DNA of 64,000 nt. Source: Streptomyces hokutonensis (GTDB taxonomy: Bacteria > Actinomycetota > Actinomycetes > Streptomycetales > Streptomycetaceae). The notes beneath the pieces were generated by a model that made no database searches, was not told where the DNA came from, and was given only the letters and a program-made list of their open reading frames with translations. Made by a program: the position numbers and the translations under genes. Below are positions 42,148 through 50,656 of the stretch, one piece after another (the first letter of the stretch is position 1; every line of letters begins with the position of its first letter). The stretch is taken from NCBI RefSeq assembly GCF_000376565.1, contig NZ_BARG01000029.1, positions 1-64,000 on the forward strand. The letters are read 5' to 3'.

Positions 42148-43449
42148 ATGAGATCAACGCACCGCCCGCGCTTCCGCGCCCTCACGCACCGCGACCTGGA
42201 CGGCCTGCTCAACCGCGTGTCCCTGTCGGCCACCGAACGGCTTGCCCTGAGGGCCGTCTCCTCGGTTCTGCCCTTCCGTACGAACGGCTACGTCGTCGAC
42301 GAGCTGATCGACTGGTCGGCGGTGCCCGACGATCCGATCTTCCGGCTGACGTTCCCGCAGGCCGGGATGTTGCCCGAACCCGACCTCAAGCAGATGGCCG
42401 ACCTCCTCTCCCAGGAGGCGCCGAAGGCCGAAGTCCTGCGCACGGCCCACGAGATCCGGATGCGGCTCAACCCGCACCCCTCGGGCCAGCTCGACGCCAA
42501 CGTGCCCGTGCACGAGGGCGAGCGCCTGGAAGGCCTCCAGCACAAGTACCCCGAGACGGTGCTGGTCTTCCCGCGCCAGGGCCAGACCTGCCACGCCTAC
42601 TGCACGTACTGCTTCCGCTGGCCCCAGTTCGTCGGCGAGTCCGAACTCCGCATCGCCACCGACGACATCGCGACCACGTCCGCCTACCTCCGCGCCCACC
42701 CCGAGGTCACCAGCACGCTCATCACGGGCGGCGACCCGCTGGTCATGAGCACCGAGGTCCTGAGCCGTTACGTCGACCCGCTCCTCGACATCGACACGAT
42801 CCGCTCGATCCGCATCGGCACCAAGTCCCTCGCGTTCTGGCCGTACCGCTTCACGACCGACCGCGATGCCGACGACCTGCTGCGCCTCTTCGAGAAGGTG
42901 GTGGCGAGCGGCCGTCACCTGGCGCTCATGGCCCACTTCACGCATCCGCAGGAACTCCGCCCGCCGGTAGTACGGGAGGCGATGCGCCGGGTACGGGCCA
43001 CGGGCGCCGTGATCCGCTGCCAGGGCCCGCTGGTGGCCGGCATCAACGACAGCGCCGAGGCCTGGGCCGAACTGTGGGACGAGACGACCACGCTGGGCGC
43101 CGTGCCGTACTACCAGTTCGTGGAACGCGACACCGGCCCCCAGGGCTACTTCGGCGTCCCGCTGGCCCGCGGCCACCAGATCTTCCGCGACGCCTACGCC
43201 CGAGTCTCCGGCCTCGCCCGCACGGTCCGCGGCCCGGTGATGTCCGCGATGCCGGGCAAGGTCTGCGTCGACGGCATCGCGGAGGTGGCCGGAGAGAAGG
43301 TCTTCGTGCTGCATCTGATCCAGGCCCGCGACCCGTCCCTCGTGGACCGCCCGTTCTTCGCGGCCTACGACGAGAACGCGACGTGGTTCACGGACTTGAA
43401 GCCGGCGTTCGGCTTGAGCGAGTTCCTGCCAGGGCTCGGGCAGGTGTGA
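42148..43449 (+). CDS. KamA-family radical SAM aminomutase-like protein
   Basis: The 433-residue product has the radical SAM cluster CHAYCTYC (Cys148, Cys152 and Cys155) within QGQTCHAYCTYCFRWPQF. It also has the STLITGGDPLVMSTEVL segment and a lysine 2,3-aminomutase-like barrel with RTNGYVVDEL and VMSAMPGKVCVDG, the likely PLP-lysine region. Lysine 2,3-aminomutases convert L-lysine to beta-lysine, and EpmB-type relatives act on the EF-P pathway. Which reaction applies cannot be decided here. The ATG at 42148 is 15 bases after the preceding stop. Confidence 0.85.
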   Translation: MRSTHRPRFRALTHRDLDGLLNRVSLSATERLALRAVSSVLPFRTNGYVVDELIDWSAVPDDPIFRLTFPQAGMLPEPDLKQMADLLSQEAPKAEVLRTAHEIRMRLNPHPSGQLDANVPVHEGERLEGLQHKYPETVLVFPRQGQTCHAYCTYCFRWPQFVGESELRIATDDIATTSAYLRAHPEVTSTLITGGDPLVMSTEVLSRYVDPLLDIDTIRSIRIGTKSLAFWPYRFTTDRDADDLLRLFEKVVASGRHLALMAHFTHPQELRPPVVREAMRRVRATGAVIRCQGPLVAGINDSAEAWAELWDETTTLGAVPYYQFVERDTGPQGYFGVPLARGHQIFRDAYARVSGLARTVRGPVMSAMPGKVCVDGIAEVAGEKVFVLHLIQARDPSLVDRPFFAAYDENATWFTDLKPAFGLSEFLPGLGQV

Positions 43450-43452
43450 TCC

Positions 43453-43656
43453 GTGGGTGCCTCACCTCAGCCTGCGGTGACCGTCGCCTACGCGATCGTC
43501 GCCGTGCTGCTGTCCGTGGTCGCGGCGCTGGTCGCGGCTCTCCTCGGCGTCGAAGACCGCCACGGAGCCACCACCGTCGTGAGATCGGCGGCGCTGGCTT
43601 TCGCCGGGTCGATGGCCATTTGCATCCCCGCCTTCACCGCCGTTCGCCTGCTGTAG
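43453..43656 (+). CDS. Small membrane protein downstream of the KamA-like gene
   Basis: The 67-residue product starts at a GTG three bases after the KamA stop. It has two hydrophobic helices (about residues 7-31 and 43-66) joined by a charged loop GVEDRHGATTVVRS. The 3' end overlaps the convergent permease remnant by 23 bases. No family is recognised, and the weak ribosome binding site leaves some doubt. Confidence 0.5.
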   Translation: MGASPQPAVTVAYAIVAVLLSVVAALVAALLGVEDRHGATTVVRSAALAFAGSMAICIPAFTAVRLL

Positions 43657-45119
43657 CGCCGACCCCGGCCGGGGCCTCGCCCGGGCGGCCCGTGCCAGGG
43701 GCTGTTCGGGGAGACAGACTCAGATACACCACGCCGCCCACCACCCCCGACAGCAGGAAACTGCAGTCCACCCCGCCCGTCAGCGACAGCAACGGCCCCT
43801 CGTACGACGGCAGGGACACGGCGAGCAGGCCGACCCCCGCGCCCACCGCCCAGGAGACCGCGGCCTGGATGTTCCAGCCGGCGCGGTACCAGTAGATGCC
43901 GCCTCGGGAGCGGCGGTTGAAGACCTGGAGGGCGTCCGCGTCGTACATCCCGCGGCAGCGTGCGAAGCCGATGAGGGTGATCACCGCCCATGGGGTGCCG
44001 ATGGCCGTCAGCAGGAGCACGAAGGACGTCATCGCGGACTGCGCGTTCCAGGCGATGGGGGTCCCCCCGGGCGCGAGCGAAGCCGAGCGTTTGGGGGAGG
44101 CCGACGAAGACACACACCGTGGCGACGACCGCGACCGTGCAGGTGGCCCGGGCCCGGGAGGCGCGGGGCAGGATCGCGTCCAGGTCGAGGCCCATGGAGT
44201 AGAGCATCAGCCCGGCGTTGCCGACCGAGCCCGCCGAGGCGGCGAGGAGGAGCGGGACCAGGTACCAGGTGGGGGACGCCGACACCAGCGGACCCGCGTA
44301 GTCGAGAGCCGCGCGCGCCCCGAACGCCGTGAACGTGCCGAAGAGCTGGGGGACGAGGAGACCGGCGATCAGGCCGAGCCAGGTCGCGTGCAGGACCGTA
44401 CGGGAGGAGTGGCGGGCCGGGGAGATGTAGCGCGTGTAGTCGCCGAGGAGGGTGATGAACGCGATCGGCCCGGACAGTCCCGCCGCCACCGTCGCCAGAC
44501 ACCACGTCGGCCAGAACCCGCCCAGCAGATAGCCGCCCGCCCCCGGCAGCGCCCCGGTGGTGAAGTGCGGGGCGTACGCGAACACGCCGAGGACCAGCAG
44601 CGCGGTCATGCCGACCGAGAGCACCCGGGACATCGCGAGCAGCACCCGGTAGCCGTAGACCGCGCCCGCCACGGTCGCCCCGGCGAGCAGCGCGTACACG
44701 ACGGCGTACGACGTCCCGCCCGCCGGCAGTCCGAACAGCCGCCCCAGCACACCCACCATCACATCGCCGCCGATCCACACGGTCAGCGCGGTGTAGCCGA
44801 GGGCCAGCAGCAGTCCCACGACCGAGCCGACGAGCCGGCCCCGCACCCCGAACTGGGCGCCGGACGAGGTCGACAGGTTGGTGGCGGTGCGCAGGGAGAC
44901 CAGCGCCAGCGGGGCGGTGAACACCGTGCCGACCACCGTGCCTACGACGATCGAGCTCACCGACGCCCACCAGCCGAGGCCGAAGGACGGCGGCAGCCAG
45001 CCGAAGATGATCACGCCCAGGCAGAGGTTGGAGCCGAGCAGGATCGACACGAGGTCACGCGGACCGCTGGTGCGCTCCTCGTCGGGGATGGTGTCGACTC
45101 CGCGCTGTTCTATCGGCAT
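43634..45119 (-). pseudogene. NCS1-family permease disrupted by a repeat insertion
   Basis: The 5' part (from the ATG at 45119) encodes a cytosine/purine/allantoin-type NCS1 transporter of about 12 helices: SILLGSNLCLGVIIFGWL, GLGWWASVSSIVVGTVVG, then ITLLGDYTRYISP and YSMGLDLDAILPRASRA. After VFVGL the frame runs into Arg/Pro-rich nonsense. The true continuation, AWNAQSAMTSFVLLLTAIGTPWAV, through GGIYWYRAGWNIQAAVSW, resumes in another frame (stop at 43634). The shift coincides with a foreign 44-base element at 44057-44100. The substrate may have related to the divergent urease/agmatine genes. The gene is probably inactive unless translation re-initiates at 44113. Confidence 0.85.
44057..44100. 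repeat. Dispersed GC-rich element inserted in the permease gene
   Basis: The 44 bases run from a G-tract and C-tract, through direct CGAGCG copies flanking AAGC, to TTTGGGGGAGG, so the ends can pair. I recognise the pattern as a short element scattered in Streptomyces genomes, usually between genes. Here it interrupts a coding region and shifts its frame. Confidence 0.7.
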
Positions 45120-45136
45120 GGTGGGTCACCTCATTC

Positions 45137-45152
45137 TTAGAGTGACGCTCAA
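45137..45152. promoter_or_regulatory. Operator-like inverted repeat, permease side
   Basis: TTAGAGTGACGCTCAA is an imperfect copy of the perfect palindrome at 45205-45223 and lies 18 bases upstream of the permease ATG. Both share the core TTAGAGTGAYGCTC. It is probably bound by the TetR protein encoded at 48630. Confidence 0.65.
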
Positions 45153-45204
45153 TGTGAACCGAGTGCTGCTGACGCGTCAAGCGTTTCGGAAACGGGATTT
45201 TCCG

Positions 45205-45223
45205 TTTAGAGTGATGCTCTAAA
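45205..45223. promoter_or_regulatory. Perfect palindromic operator in front of ureAB
   Basis: TTTAGAGTGATGCTCTAAA has seven-base arms, perfectly complementary, around a TGATG centre. It touches the AAAGGAGG ribosome binding site of ureAB, so a bound protein would block transcription of the operon. A second copy faces the permease 71 bases away (centre to centre). A 6-base inverted repeat, AAACGG/CCGTTT, lies between them. Confidence 0.75.
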
Positions 45224-45236
45224 GGAGGGATGCGAG

Positions 45237-45917
45237 ATGAGACTGACCCCGACGGAACGCGACCGCCTGCTGCTCTTCGGCGCCGCCGAGCTGGCCCGCG
45301 CCCGCAAGGCGCGCGGTCTCCGGCTCAACGTGCCGGAGGCCACCGCACTGATCGCGGACACCGTGTGCGAGGCCGCCCGGGACGGTCTCCGGCTCGCTCT
45401 CGCGATCGAGCGTGCCCGGTCGGTCCTGGGGCCCGACGACGTCCTGCCGGGCGTCGCGGACGTCGTCACCGAGGTCCATGTCGAGGCCGTCTTCGACGAC
45501 GGTTCGCGGCTCGCGGTCGTCTCCGACCCCATCGGCGGCGGACTCGGCGGCGAGGCCCCGGGCGCGCTCCTCCCCGGCCCCGCGCACGCCGAGCCCGAGG
45601 CGGTCGTCCGGGTCACCGTCACCAACACCGCGACCGTCCCCGTCTCCGTGACCTCCCACTTCCACTTCTTCGAGGCCAACCCGCGCCTCGACTTCCCGCG
45701 CGCCGAGGCCTACGGCATGCGGCTCGCCGTACCCGCCGGATCGTCCGTCCGCTTCGGTCCCGGCGAGAGCGCCGAGGTCGGTCTGCTGCCGATCGGCGGC
45801 GAGCGGATCGCCATCGGTTTCGCCGGCCTCGTCGACGGCCCGCTGGACGCGCCGGGCGCGAAGGAAGAGGCCCTGCGCCGGGCAACCGCCTGCGGCTACC
45901 TGGGAGTTGAGCTGTGA
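45237..45917 (+). CDS. ureAB: Urease gamma-beta fusion subunit
   Basis: The 226-residue product joins the UreA (gamma) domain (LTPTERDRLLLFGAAELARARKARGLRLNVPEA, about residues 3-100) to the UreB (beta) domain. The UreB part begins around PGALLPGPA and includes VTVTNTATVPVSVTSHFHFFEANPRLDF, IPAG-like VPAGSSVRFGPGES and GYLGVEL at the end. Fusion of these subunits is known in actinobacteria and Helicobacter. Together with UreC it forms the structural enzyme. The gene overlaps ureC by GTGA. It lies directly behind the palindromic operator. Confidence 0.9.
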   Translation: MRLTPTERDRLLLFGAAELARARKARGLRLNVPEATALIADTVCEAARDGLRLALAIERARSVLGPDDVLPGVADVVTEVHVEAVFDDGSRLAVVSDPIGGGLGGEAPGALLPGPAHAEPEAVVRVTVTNTATVPVSVTSHFHFFEANPRLDFPRAEAYGMRLAVPAGSSVRFGPGESAEVGLLPIGGERIAIGFAGLVDGPLDAPGAKEEALRRATACGYLGVEL

Positions 45918-47587
45918 ACCCGTACGAGTACGCCGCCACCCACGGCCCCCGCGCCGGCGACCGCGTCCGCCTCGGCGACTCGGGTCTGACGATCCGCGTC
46001 GAGTCGGACGCGCAGCGCTACGGCGACGAGTTCCTCGCCGGCTTCGGCAAGACGGCCCGCGACGGACTGCACCTCAAGGCCGCCGCCGTGCGCGAGACCT
46101 GCGACGTGGTCGTCAGCAATGTCGTCGTGATCGACGCCGTGCAGGGCATCCGCAAGGTGTCCATCGGGATCAGGGAAGGGCGGATCTGCTCGATCGGGCG
46201 GGCCGGCAACCCCGACACCCTCGACGGGGTCGACGTCGTCGTCGGCACCGGTACGTCCATCGTCTCCGGCGAGGGGCTCATCGCCACCGCCGGTGCCGTC
46301 GACACACACGTCCATCTGCTGTCGCCGCGCATCATGGAGGCCTCCCTCGCCTCCGGGGTCACCACGATCATCGGGCAGGAGTTCGGCCCGGTGTGGGGCG
46401 TCGGCGTCAACTCGCCCTGGGCGCTGCGCCACGCCTTCAACGCCTTCGACGCCTGGCCGGTCAACATCGGCTTCCTGGGCCGGGGTTCGTCGTCCGACGC
46501 GGCCCCCCTGGTGGAGGCGCTGGCCGAGGGCGGCGCGTCCGGCTTCAAGGTGCACGAGGACATGGGCGCCCACACCCGCGCCCTGGACACCGCGTTGCGG
46601 GTCGCCGAGGAGCACGACGTCCAAGTCGCCCTGCACAGCGACGGGTTGAACGAGTGCCTGTCCGTCGAGGACACCCTGCGGGTGCTGGAGGGCCGCACGA
46701 TCCACGCCTTCCACATCGAGGGCTGCGGCGGCGGACACGTGCCGAACGTCCTGAAAATGGCGGGAGTTCCGAACGTCATCGGCTCCTCCACCAACCCCAC
46801 CCTCCCCTTCGGCCGGGACGCGGTCGCCGAGCACTACGGCATGATCGTCTCCGTCCACGACCTGAAGACCGACCTGCCCGGCGACGCCGCGATGGCCCGC
46901 GACCGCATCCGCGCCGGGACGATGGGCGCCGAGGACGTGCTGCACGACCTGGGCGCGATCGGCATCACCTCGTCCGACGCGCAGGGCATGGGCCGGGCGG
47001 GCGAGACGGTCCGCCGTACGTTCGCGATGGCCGGGAAGATGAAGGCCGAGTTCGGTGCGCCATCCTCCGATCACGACAACGAACGCGTCCTGCGCTACAT
47101 CGCCAAGCTGACCATCAACCCCGCGATCGCGCACGGACTTGTCCACGAGGTGGGGTCGCTGGAGGTCGGCAAGCTCGCCGACATCGTGCTGTGGCGGCCC
47201 GAGTACTTCGGCGCGAAACCGCAACTGGTGCTGAAGTCCGGGTTCCCGGCGTACGGCGTGGTCGGCGACCCGAACGCGGCGACCGACACCTGCGAACCCC
47301 TGGTCCTGGGACCGCAGTTCGGCGCGCACGGCAGCACACCCGCCGACATCTCCGTGGCGTTCGTCGCGCAGGCGGCCCTGGACCAGGGCAACGACTCGAT
47401 GCCGACTCGCCGCCGCCGGGTGGCAGTTCGCGGCACCCGTGGCATCGGTCCCGCCGACCTGCGCCTCAACTCCCGTACCGGAGCGGTCGACGTCGACCAG
47501 CGCACCGGCCTGGTCACCCTGGACGGCGAACCGATCCGCTCCGAACCGGCCGAGTCCGTCTCCCTCAACCGCCTCTACTTCCTCTAG
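45914..47587 (+). CDS. ureC: Urease alpha subunit, divergent form
   Basis: The 557-residue amidohydrolase keeps every metal-centre residue expected of urease: His132 and His134 (DTHVH), carbamylated Lys212 (FKVHED), His214, His241 (HSDGLNE), His267 (FHIEG), His315 and Asp355 (SSDAQGMG). The active-site flap differs: the usual CHHLD reads VHDLK, so the flap Cys is Val314 and the next-but-one His is Asp316. No ureD, E, F or G genes are in the window, although Ni insertion normally needs them. It overlaps ureAB and is followed by agmatine deiminase. It may be a second urease or act on a substituted urea. Confidence 0.88.
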   Translation: MNPYEYAATHGPRAGDRVRLGDSGLTIRVESDAQRYGDEFLAGFGKTARDGLHLKAAAVRETCDVVVSNVVVIDAVQGIRKVSIGIREGRICSIGRAGNPDTLDGVDVVVGTGTSIVSGEGLIATAGAVDTHVHLLSPRIMEASLASGVTTIIGQEFGPVWGVGVNSPWALRHAFNAFDAWPVNIGFLGRGSSSDAAPLVEALAEGGASGFKVHEDMGAHTRALDTALRVAEEHDVQVALHSDGLNECLSVEDTLRVLEGRTIHAFHIEGCGGGHVPNVLKMAGVPNVIGSSTNPTLPFGRDAVAEHYGMIVSVHDLKTDLPGDAAMARDRIRAGTMGAEDVLHDLGAIGITSSDAQGMGRAGETVRRTFAMAGKMKAEFGAPSSDHDNERVLRYIAKLTINPAIAHGLVHEVGSLEVGKLADIVLWRPEYFGAKPQLVLKSGFPAYGVVGDPNAATDTCEPLVLGPQFGAHGSTPADISVAFVAQAALDQGNDSMPTRRRRVAVRGTRGIGPADLRLNSRTGAVDVDQRTGLVTLDGEPIRSEPAESVSLNRLYFL

Positions 47588-47604
47588 GCCCCCCGGAGTT
47601 CCTC

Positions 47605-48618
47605 ATGACCTATCGCATGCCGCCCGAGTGGGCCCCGCACGAGCGCACCTGGATGGCCTGGCCGGGACCCAACCCCACCTTCACCACCGACGAGGAGCTG
47701 ACGGAGGCCCGCGCCGCCTGGGCGTCCGTGGCCCGTGCCGTGCGCCGCTTCGAACCGGTGACGATGGTGCACGGCCCGGGCCAGGGCGGCTCGGCGCGCG
47801 AACTGCTGGGCCCGGACGTCGAGTTGGTCGAGCGCGATCTCGACGACGCGTGGATGCGGGACATCGGCCCCACGTTCGTCACCGACGGCTCCCAACTGGC
47901 CGCAGTGGACTGGACGTTCAACGGCTGGGGCGCCCAGGAGTGGGCTCGCTGGGAGCACGACGCCAAGATCGCCCGCCATGTCGCGGACCTGGCCGGAGTA
48001 CCGGCACTCAGCAGCACGCTCGTCAACGAGGGCGGCGCGATCCACGTCGACGGCGACGGCACGGTCCTGCTCACCGAGACGGTCCAGCTCGGCGCCGGCC
48101 GCAACCCCGGCTGGACCCGCGAGCAGGTCGAGGCGGAGATCCACGCCAACCTCGGCACCACAAAGGCCATCTGGCTCCCGCACGGCCTCACCGGCGACTA
48201 CGGCGTCTACGGCACCCAGGGCCACGTCGACATCGTCGCTGCCTTCGCCCGCCCCGGCACCGTGCTGGTCCACAGCCAGCGCGACCCGGCCCACCCGGAC
48301 CACGCCCGCTCCCAGGAGTACCTGGCGCTGCTGCGGGCCGAGACCGACGCGAAGGGCCGCCCGTTGGAGGTCGTAGAGGTCCCGGCCCCGACCGTCCTGG
48401 AGGCCGACGGCCACTGGGTCGACTACTCCTACATCAACCACTACCTCTGCAACGGCGGGGTGGTGCTCTGCGCCTTCGACGACCCGGGCGACGAGATCGC
48501 GGCGGGCATCTTCCGGCGCCTCTTCCCCGAGCGGACGGTCACACCGGTGGACGCCCGTACGATCTTCGCGGGCGGTGGAGGCATCCACTGCATCACGCAG
48601 CAGCAGCCGAGGGTCTAG
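47605..48618 (+). CDS. aguA: Agmatine deiminase
   Basis: The 337-residue PPAD-family enzyme hydrolyses agmatine to N-carbamoylputrescine and ammonia. Motifs are RMPPEWAPHERTWMAWP, DDAWMRDIGPTFV, VNEGGAIHVDGDGT, QGHVDIVAAF and the C-terminal catalytic Cys in GGGGIHCITQQQP. The ATG at 47605 is 17 bases after ureC, so the genes are co-transcribed. No N-carbamoylputrescine amidase lies nearby, which leaves open whether the adjacent urease-like enzyme handles the product. Confidence 0.9.
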   Translation: MTYRMPPEWAPHERTWMAWPGPNPTFTTDEELTEARAAWASVARAVRRFEPVTMVHGPGQGGSARELLGPDVELVERDLDDAWMRDIGPTFVTDGSQLAAVDWTFNGWGAQEWARWEHDAKIARHVADLAGVPALSSTLVNEGGAIHVDGDGTVLLTETVQLGAGRNPGWTREQVEAEIHANLGTTKAIWLPHGLTGDYGVYGTQGHVDIVAAFARPGTVLVHSQRDPAHPDHARSQEYLALLRAETDAKGRPLEVVEVPAPTVLEADGHWVDYSYINHYLCNGGVVLCAFDDPGDEIAAGIFRRLFPERTVTPVDARTIFAGGGGIHCITQQQPRV

Positions 48619-48629
48619 GGAGTCGGGCG

Positions 48630-49232
48630 ATGGCCGGTGCGCGGAAGAACGCGCCGCCGCGCGAGGAAGTCCTCGCCGCAGCCATGCGCATGATCGCCGA
48701 ACGCGGTCTGGAACAGCTCACCATGGCCGCGCTCGGCCGCGAGGTCGGCATGAGCAGCGGCCATCTCCTCTACTACTTCCACTCCAAGGACGAACTGCTG
48801 CTCCAGACCCTGGAGTGGAGCGAGGGCAGGCTGGGCGCGGAGCGCGGACGCCTCCTCACCCGCACGGCGGGGACGGCCCGTGAACGCCTCGACGCGTACA
48901 TCGACCTGTATGTCCCCGACGGCCACCGCGACCCGCACTGGACGCTCTGGCTGGAGGTCTGGAACCGGTCGCAGAACGCCGACGACGAGGCCCGCGACCG
49001 GCAGGCCGCCATCGAGGGCGTCTGGCACCGCGACCTCGTCGCCCTGCTCGCGGAGGGCGTCTCGCGCGGCGAGTTCCGCCCCGTCGACCCCGACCGCTTC
49101 GCCACCCGCCTCCGTGCCCTCCTCGACGGCTTCTCCATCCATGTCGCGATCGGCCTCCGCGGCACGGACCGGGCACAAGTTCTCGGCCACGTAAGGGAGT
49201 TGGTGGAGGAAGGGCTTCTCGCGGACGCGTGA
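48630..49232 (+). CDS. TetR-family regulator of the urease/agmatine operon
   Basis: The 200-residue protein has an N-terminal helix-turn-helix (LEQLTMAALGREVGMSSGHLLYYFHSKDELL, about residues 28-58) and a BetI/TetR_C-like ligand domain ending VRELVEEGLL. It is the last gene of the operon, 12 bases after agmatine deiminase. It is the natural candidate to bind the paired palindromes at 45137-45152 and 45205-45223. The ligand could be agmatine, a polyamine or a related guanidino or ureido compound; this is inference from context. Confidence 0.88.
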   Translation: MAGARKNAPPREEVLAAAMRMIAERGLEQLTMAALGREVGMSSGHLLYYFHSKDELLLQTLEWSEGRLGAERGRLLTRTAGTARERLDAYIDLYVPDGHRDPHWTLWLEVWNRSQNADDEARDRQAAIEGVWHRDLVALLAEGVSRGEFRPVDPDRFATRLRALLDGFSIHVAIGLRGTDRAQVLGHVRELVEEGLLADA

Positions 49233-49346
49233 AGGTGCGCCCGGGTTGTACGCAGACGAGCGCATTGACCCGGGGTGCCCGGTGCGCTTGCATCCTTGTG
49301 AGTCCCCGGTGCGGGACCGGGGGAAGACAAGGTTTCGGGGGGAACC

Positions 49347-50621
49347 ATGTTCATGTCCACACGCACCTCAAGCATCTCCTTGGGGGCCGCGCTGCTCCTC
49401 GCGCTGGGCGCCGCCGCCCCGGCGCTCTCGGCACCGCACGCGCCCCGCCTCGACCGGATCAGCACCGGCGCCCGCGGCACCCAGGCCGACGGCGCCTCCA
49501 CCACGCCCGCGATCAGCGCCGACGGCCGCTATGTGGCGTTCGCCTCGGCCGCGACCAACCTCGTCCCGGGCGACCGGAACGGCGTCACCGACCTCTTCGT
49601 CCGCGATCTGCGCACCGGCCGTACGGTGCGCGTCGCGCAGGGACCGATCGTGGACCGGTCGGCGTTCAGCGCGGACGGCAGGTACCTCGTCTTCGTCACC
49701 ACGGCCGCGCTCACCAAGGGCGACCGGAACGGCGCCGAGGACGTCTACCTCCGCGACCTGCGGACCGGCCGCACCGAACGCGTCAGCCACGGCCACGCGC
49801 CGGTCACTCCGACGCCCCACCTCAACAGCGGGCCCACCATCAGCGGGAACGGCCGCTACGTCGCCTACGTCACCGCGTCCCCGGACACCGTGCCCGGCGA
49901 CACCAACGACCGTGAGGACGTGGTCGTCCACGACCGCAGGACCGGCCGTGACGAACTGGTCGCGTTCACCACAGGGGGTGCCCAGGGCGACGGCGACGCG
50001 CTCCAGCCCGCGCTGGGCACTGACGGCCGCTACGTGGCGTTCACGACGTCGGCCCAGCTGGACCCGGCGCACGACTGGACCCATGCCCAGAACGTGTATG
50101 TCCGCGACCGGGTCAAGGGCGTCACCGAGCAGATCAGCATCCCCACCGCTTTCGTCTACAAGAGCAGTTCGTTCGGGCCGTCCATGAGCGCGGACACCCG
50201 CCTGGTCGCCTTCGCCTCCAACGTCAACAGCCTCGTCCCCGGCGACACCAACAAGACGACCGACGTGTTCCTCTTCGACCGGACCAGGCAGACCACTGTC
50301 CGCCTCAGCATCACGGCCGACGGCACGCAGGGCGACGGAGCCAGCTACGGCGTGAGCCTGAGCGCCAACGGCCGGTACGCGGCGTTCAGTTCGAGCGCCA
50401 CGAACCTCGTCCCCGGCGACACGGACGGCGTCGCCGACATCTTCGTCAAGGACCTGCGCACCGGTGCGATCCGACAGCTGACCCGGGGCGCCGACGCTCC
50501 CACCTACCTGGTCGACCTCGACGCGGACGGCAGGTCCGCCGCGCTCGCGTCCCCGGCCACCAACCTCGTCCCGGCCGACACCAACGGCGTCTCCGACGTC
50601 TTCGTCGGCCGCCTCAACTGA
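49347..50621 (+). CDS. Secreted PD40/TolB-type beta-propeller protein
   Basis: The 424-residue product has a signal peptide (cleavage near ALSAPHA, about residue 31) and about seven repeated blades, each with ISADGRYVAFASAATNLVPGD followed by a DxNxxxDxFxxDxRTG element. The Asp/Asn turn looks like a calcium-binding loop. No catalytic domain is visible, so it may bind a ligand or protein outside the cell. It is followed by a paralogue after 35 bases. Possible promoter elements (TTGACC at 49265) precede it. Confidence 0.82.
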   Translation: MFMSTRTSSISLGAALLLALGAAAPALSAPHAPRLDRISTGARGTQADGASTTPAISADGRYVAFASAATNLVPGDRNGVTDLFVRDLRTGRTVRVAQGPIVDRSAFSADGRYLVFVTTAALTKGDRNGAEDVYLRDLRTGRTERVSHGHAPVTPTPHLNSGPTISGNGRYVAYVTASPDTVPGDTNDREDVVVHDRRTGRDELVAFTTGGAQGDGDALQPALGTDGRYVAFTTSAQLDPAHDWTHAQNVYVRDRVKGVTEQISIPTAFVYKSSSFGPSMSADTRLVAFASNVNSLVPGDTNKTTDVFLFDRTRQTTVRLSITADGTQGDGASYGVSLSANGRYAAFSSSATNLVPGDTDGVADIFVKDLRTGAIRQLTRGADAPTYLVDLDADGRSAALASPATNLVPADTNGVSDVFVGRLN

Positions 50622-50656
50622 CCGACGGCTATGGATAGTTCACGGGGGAACCGCAC

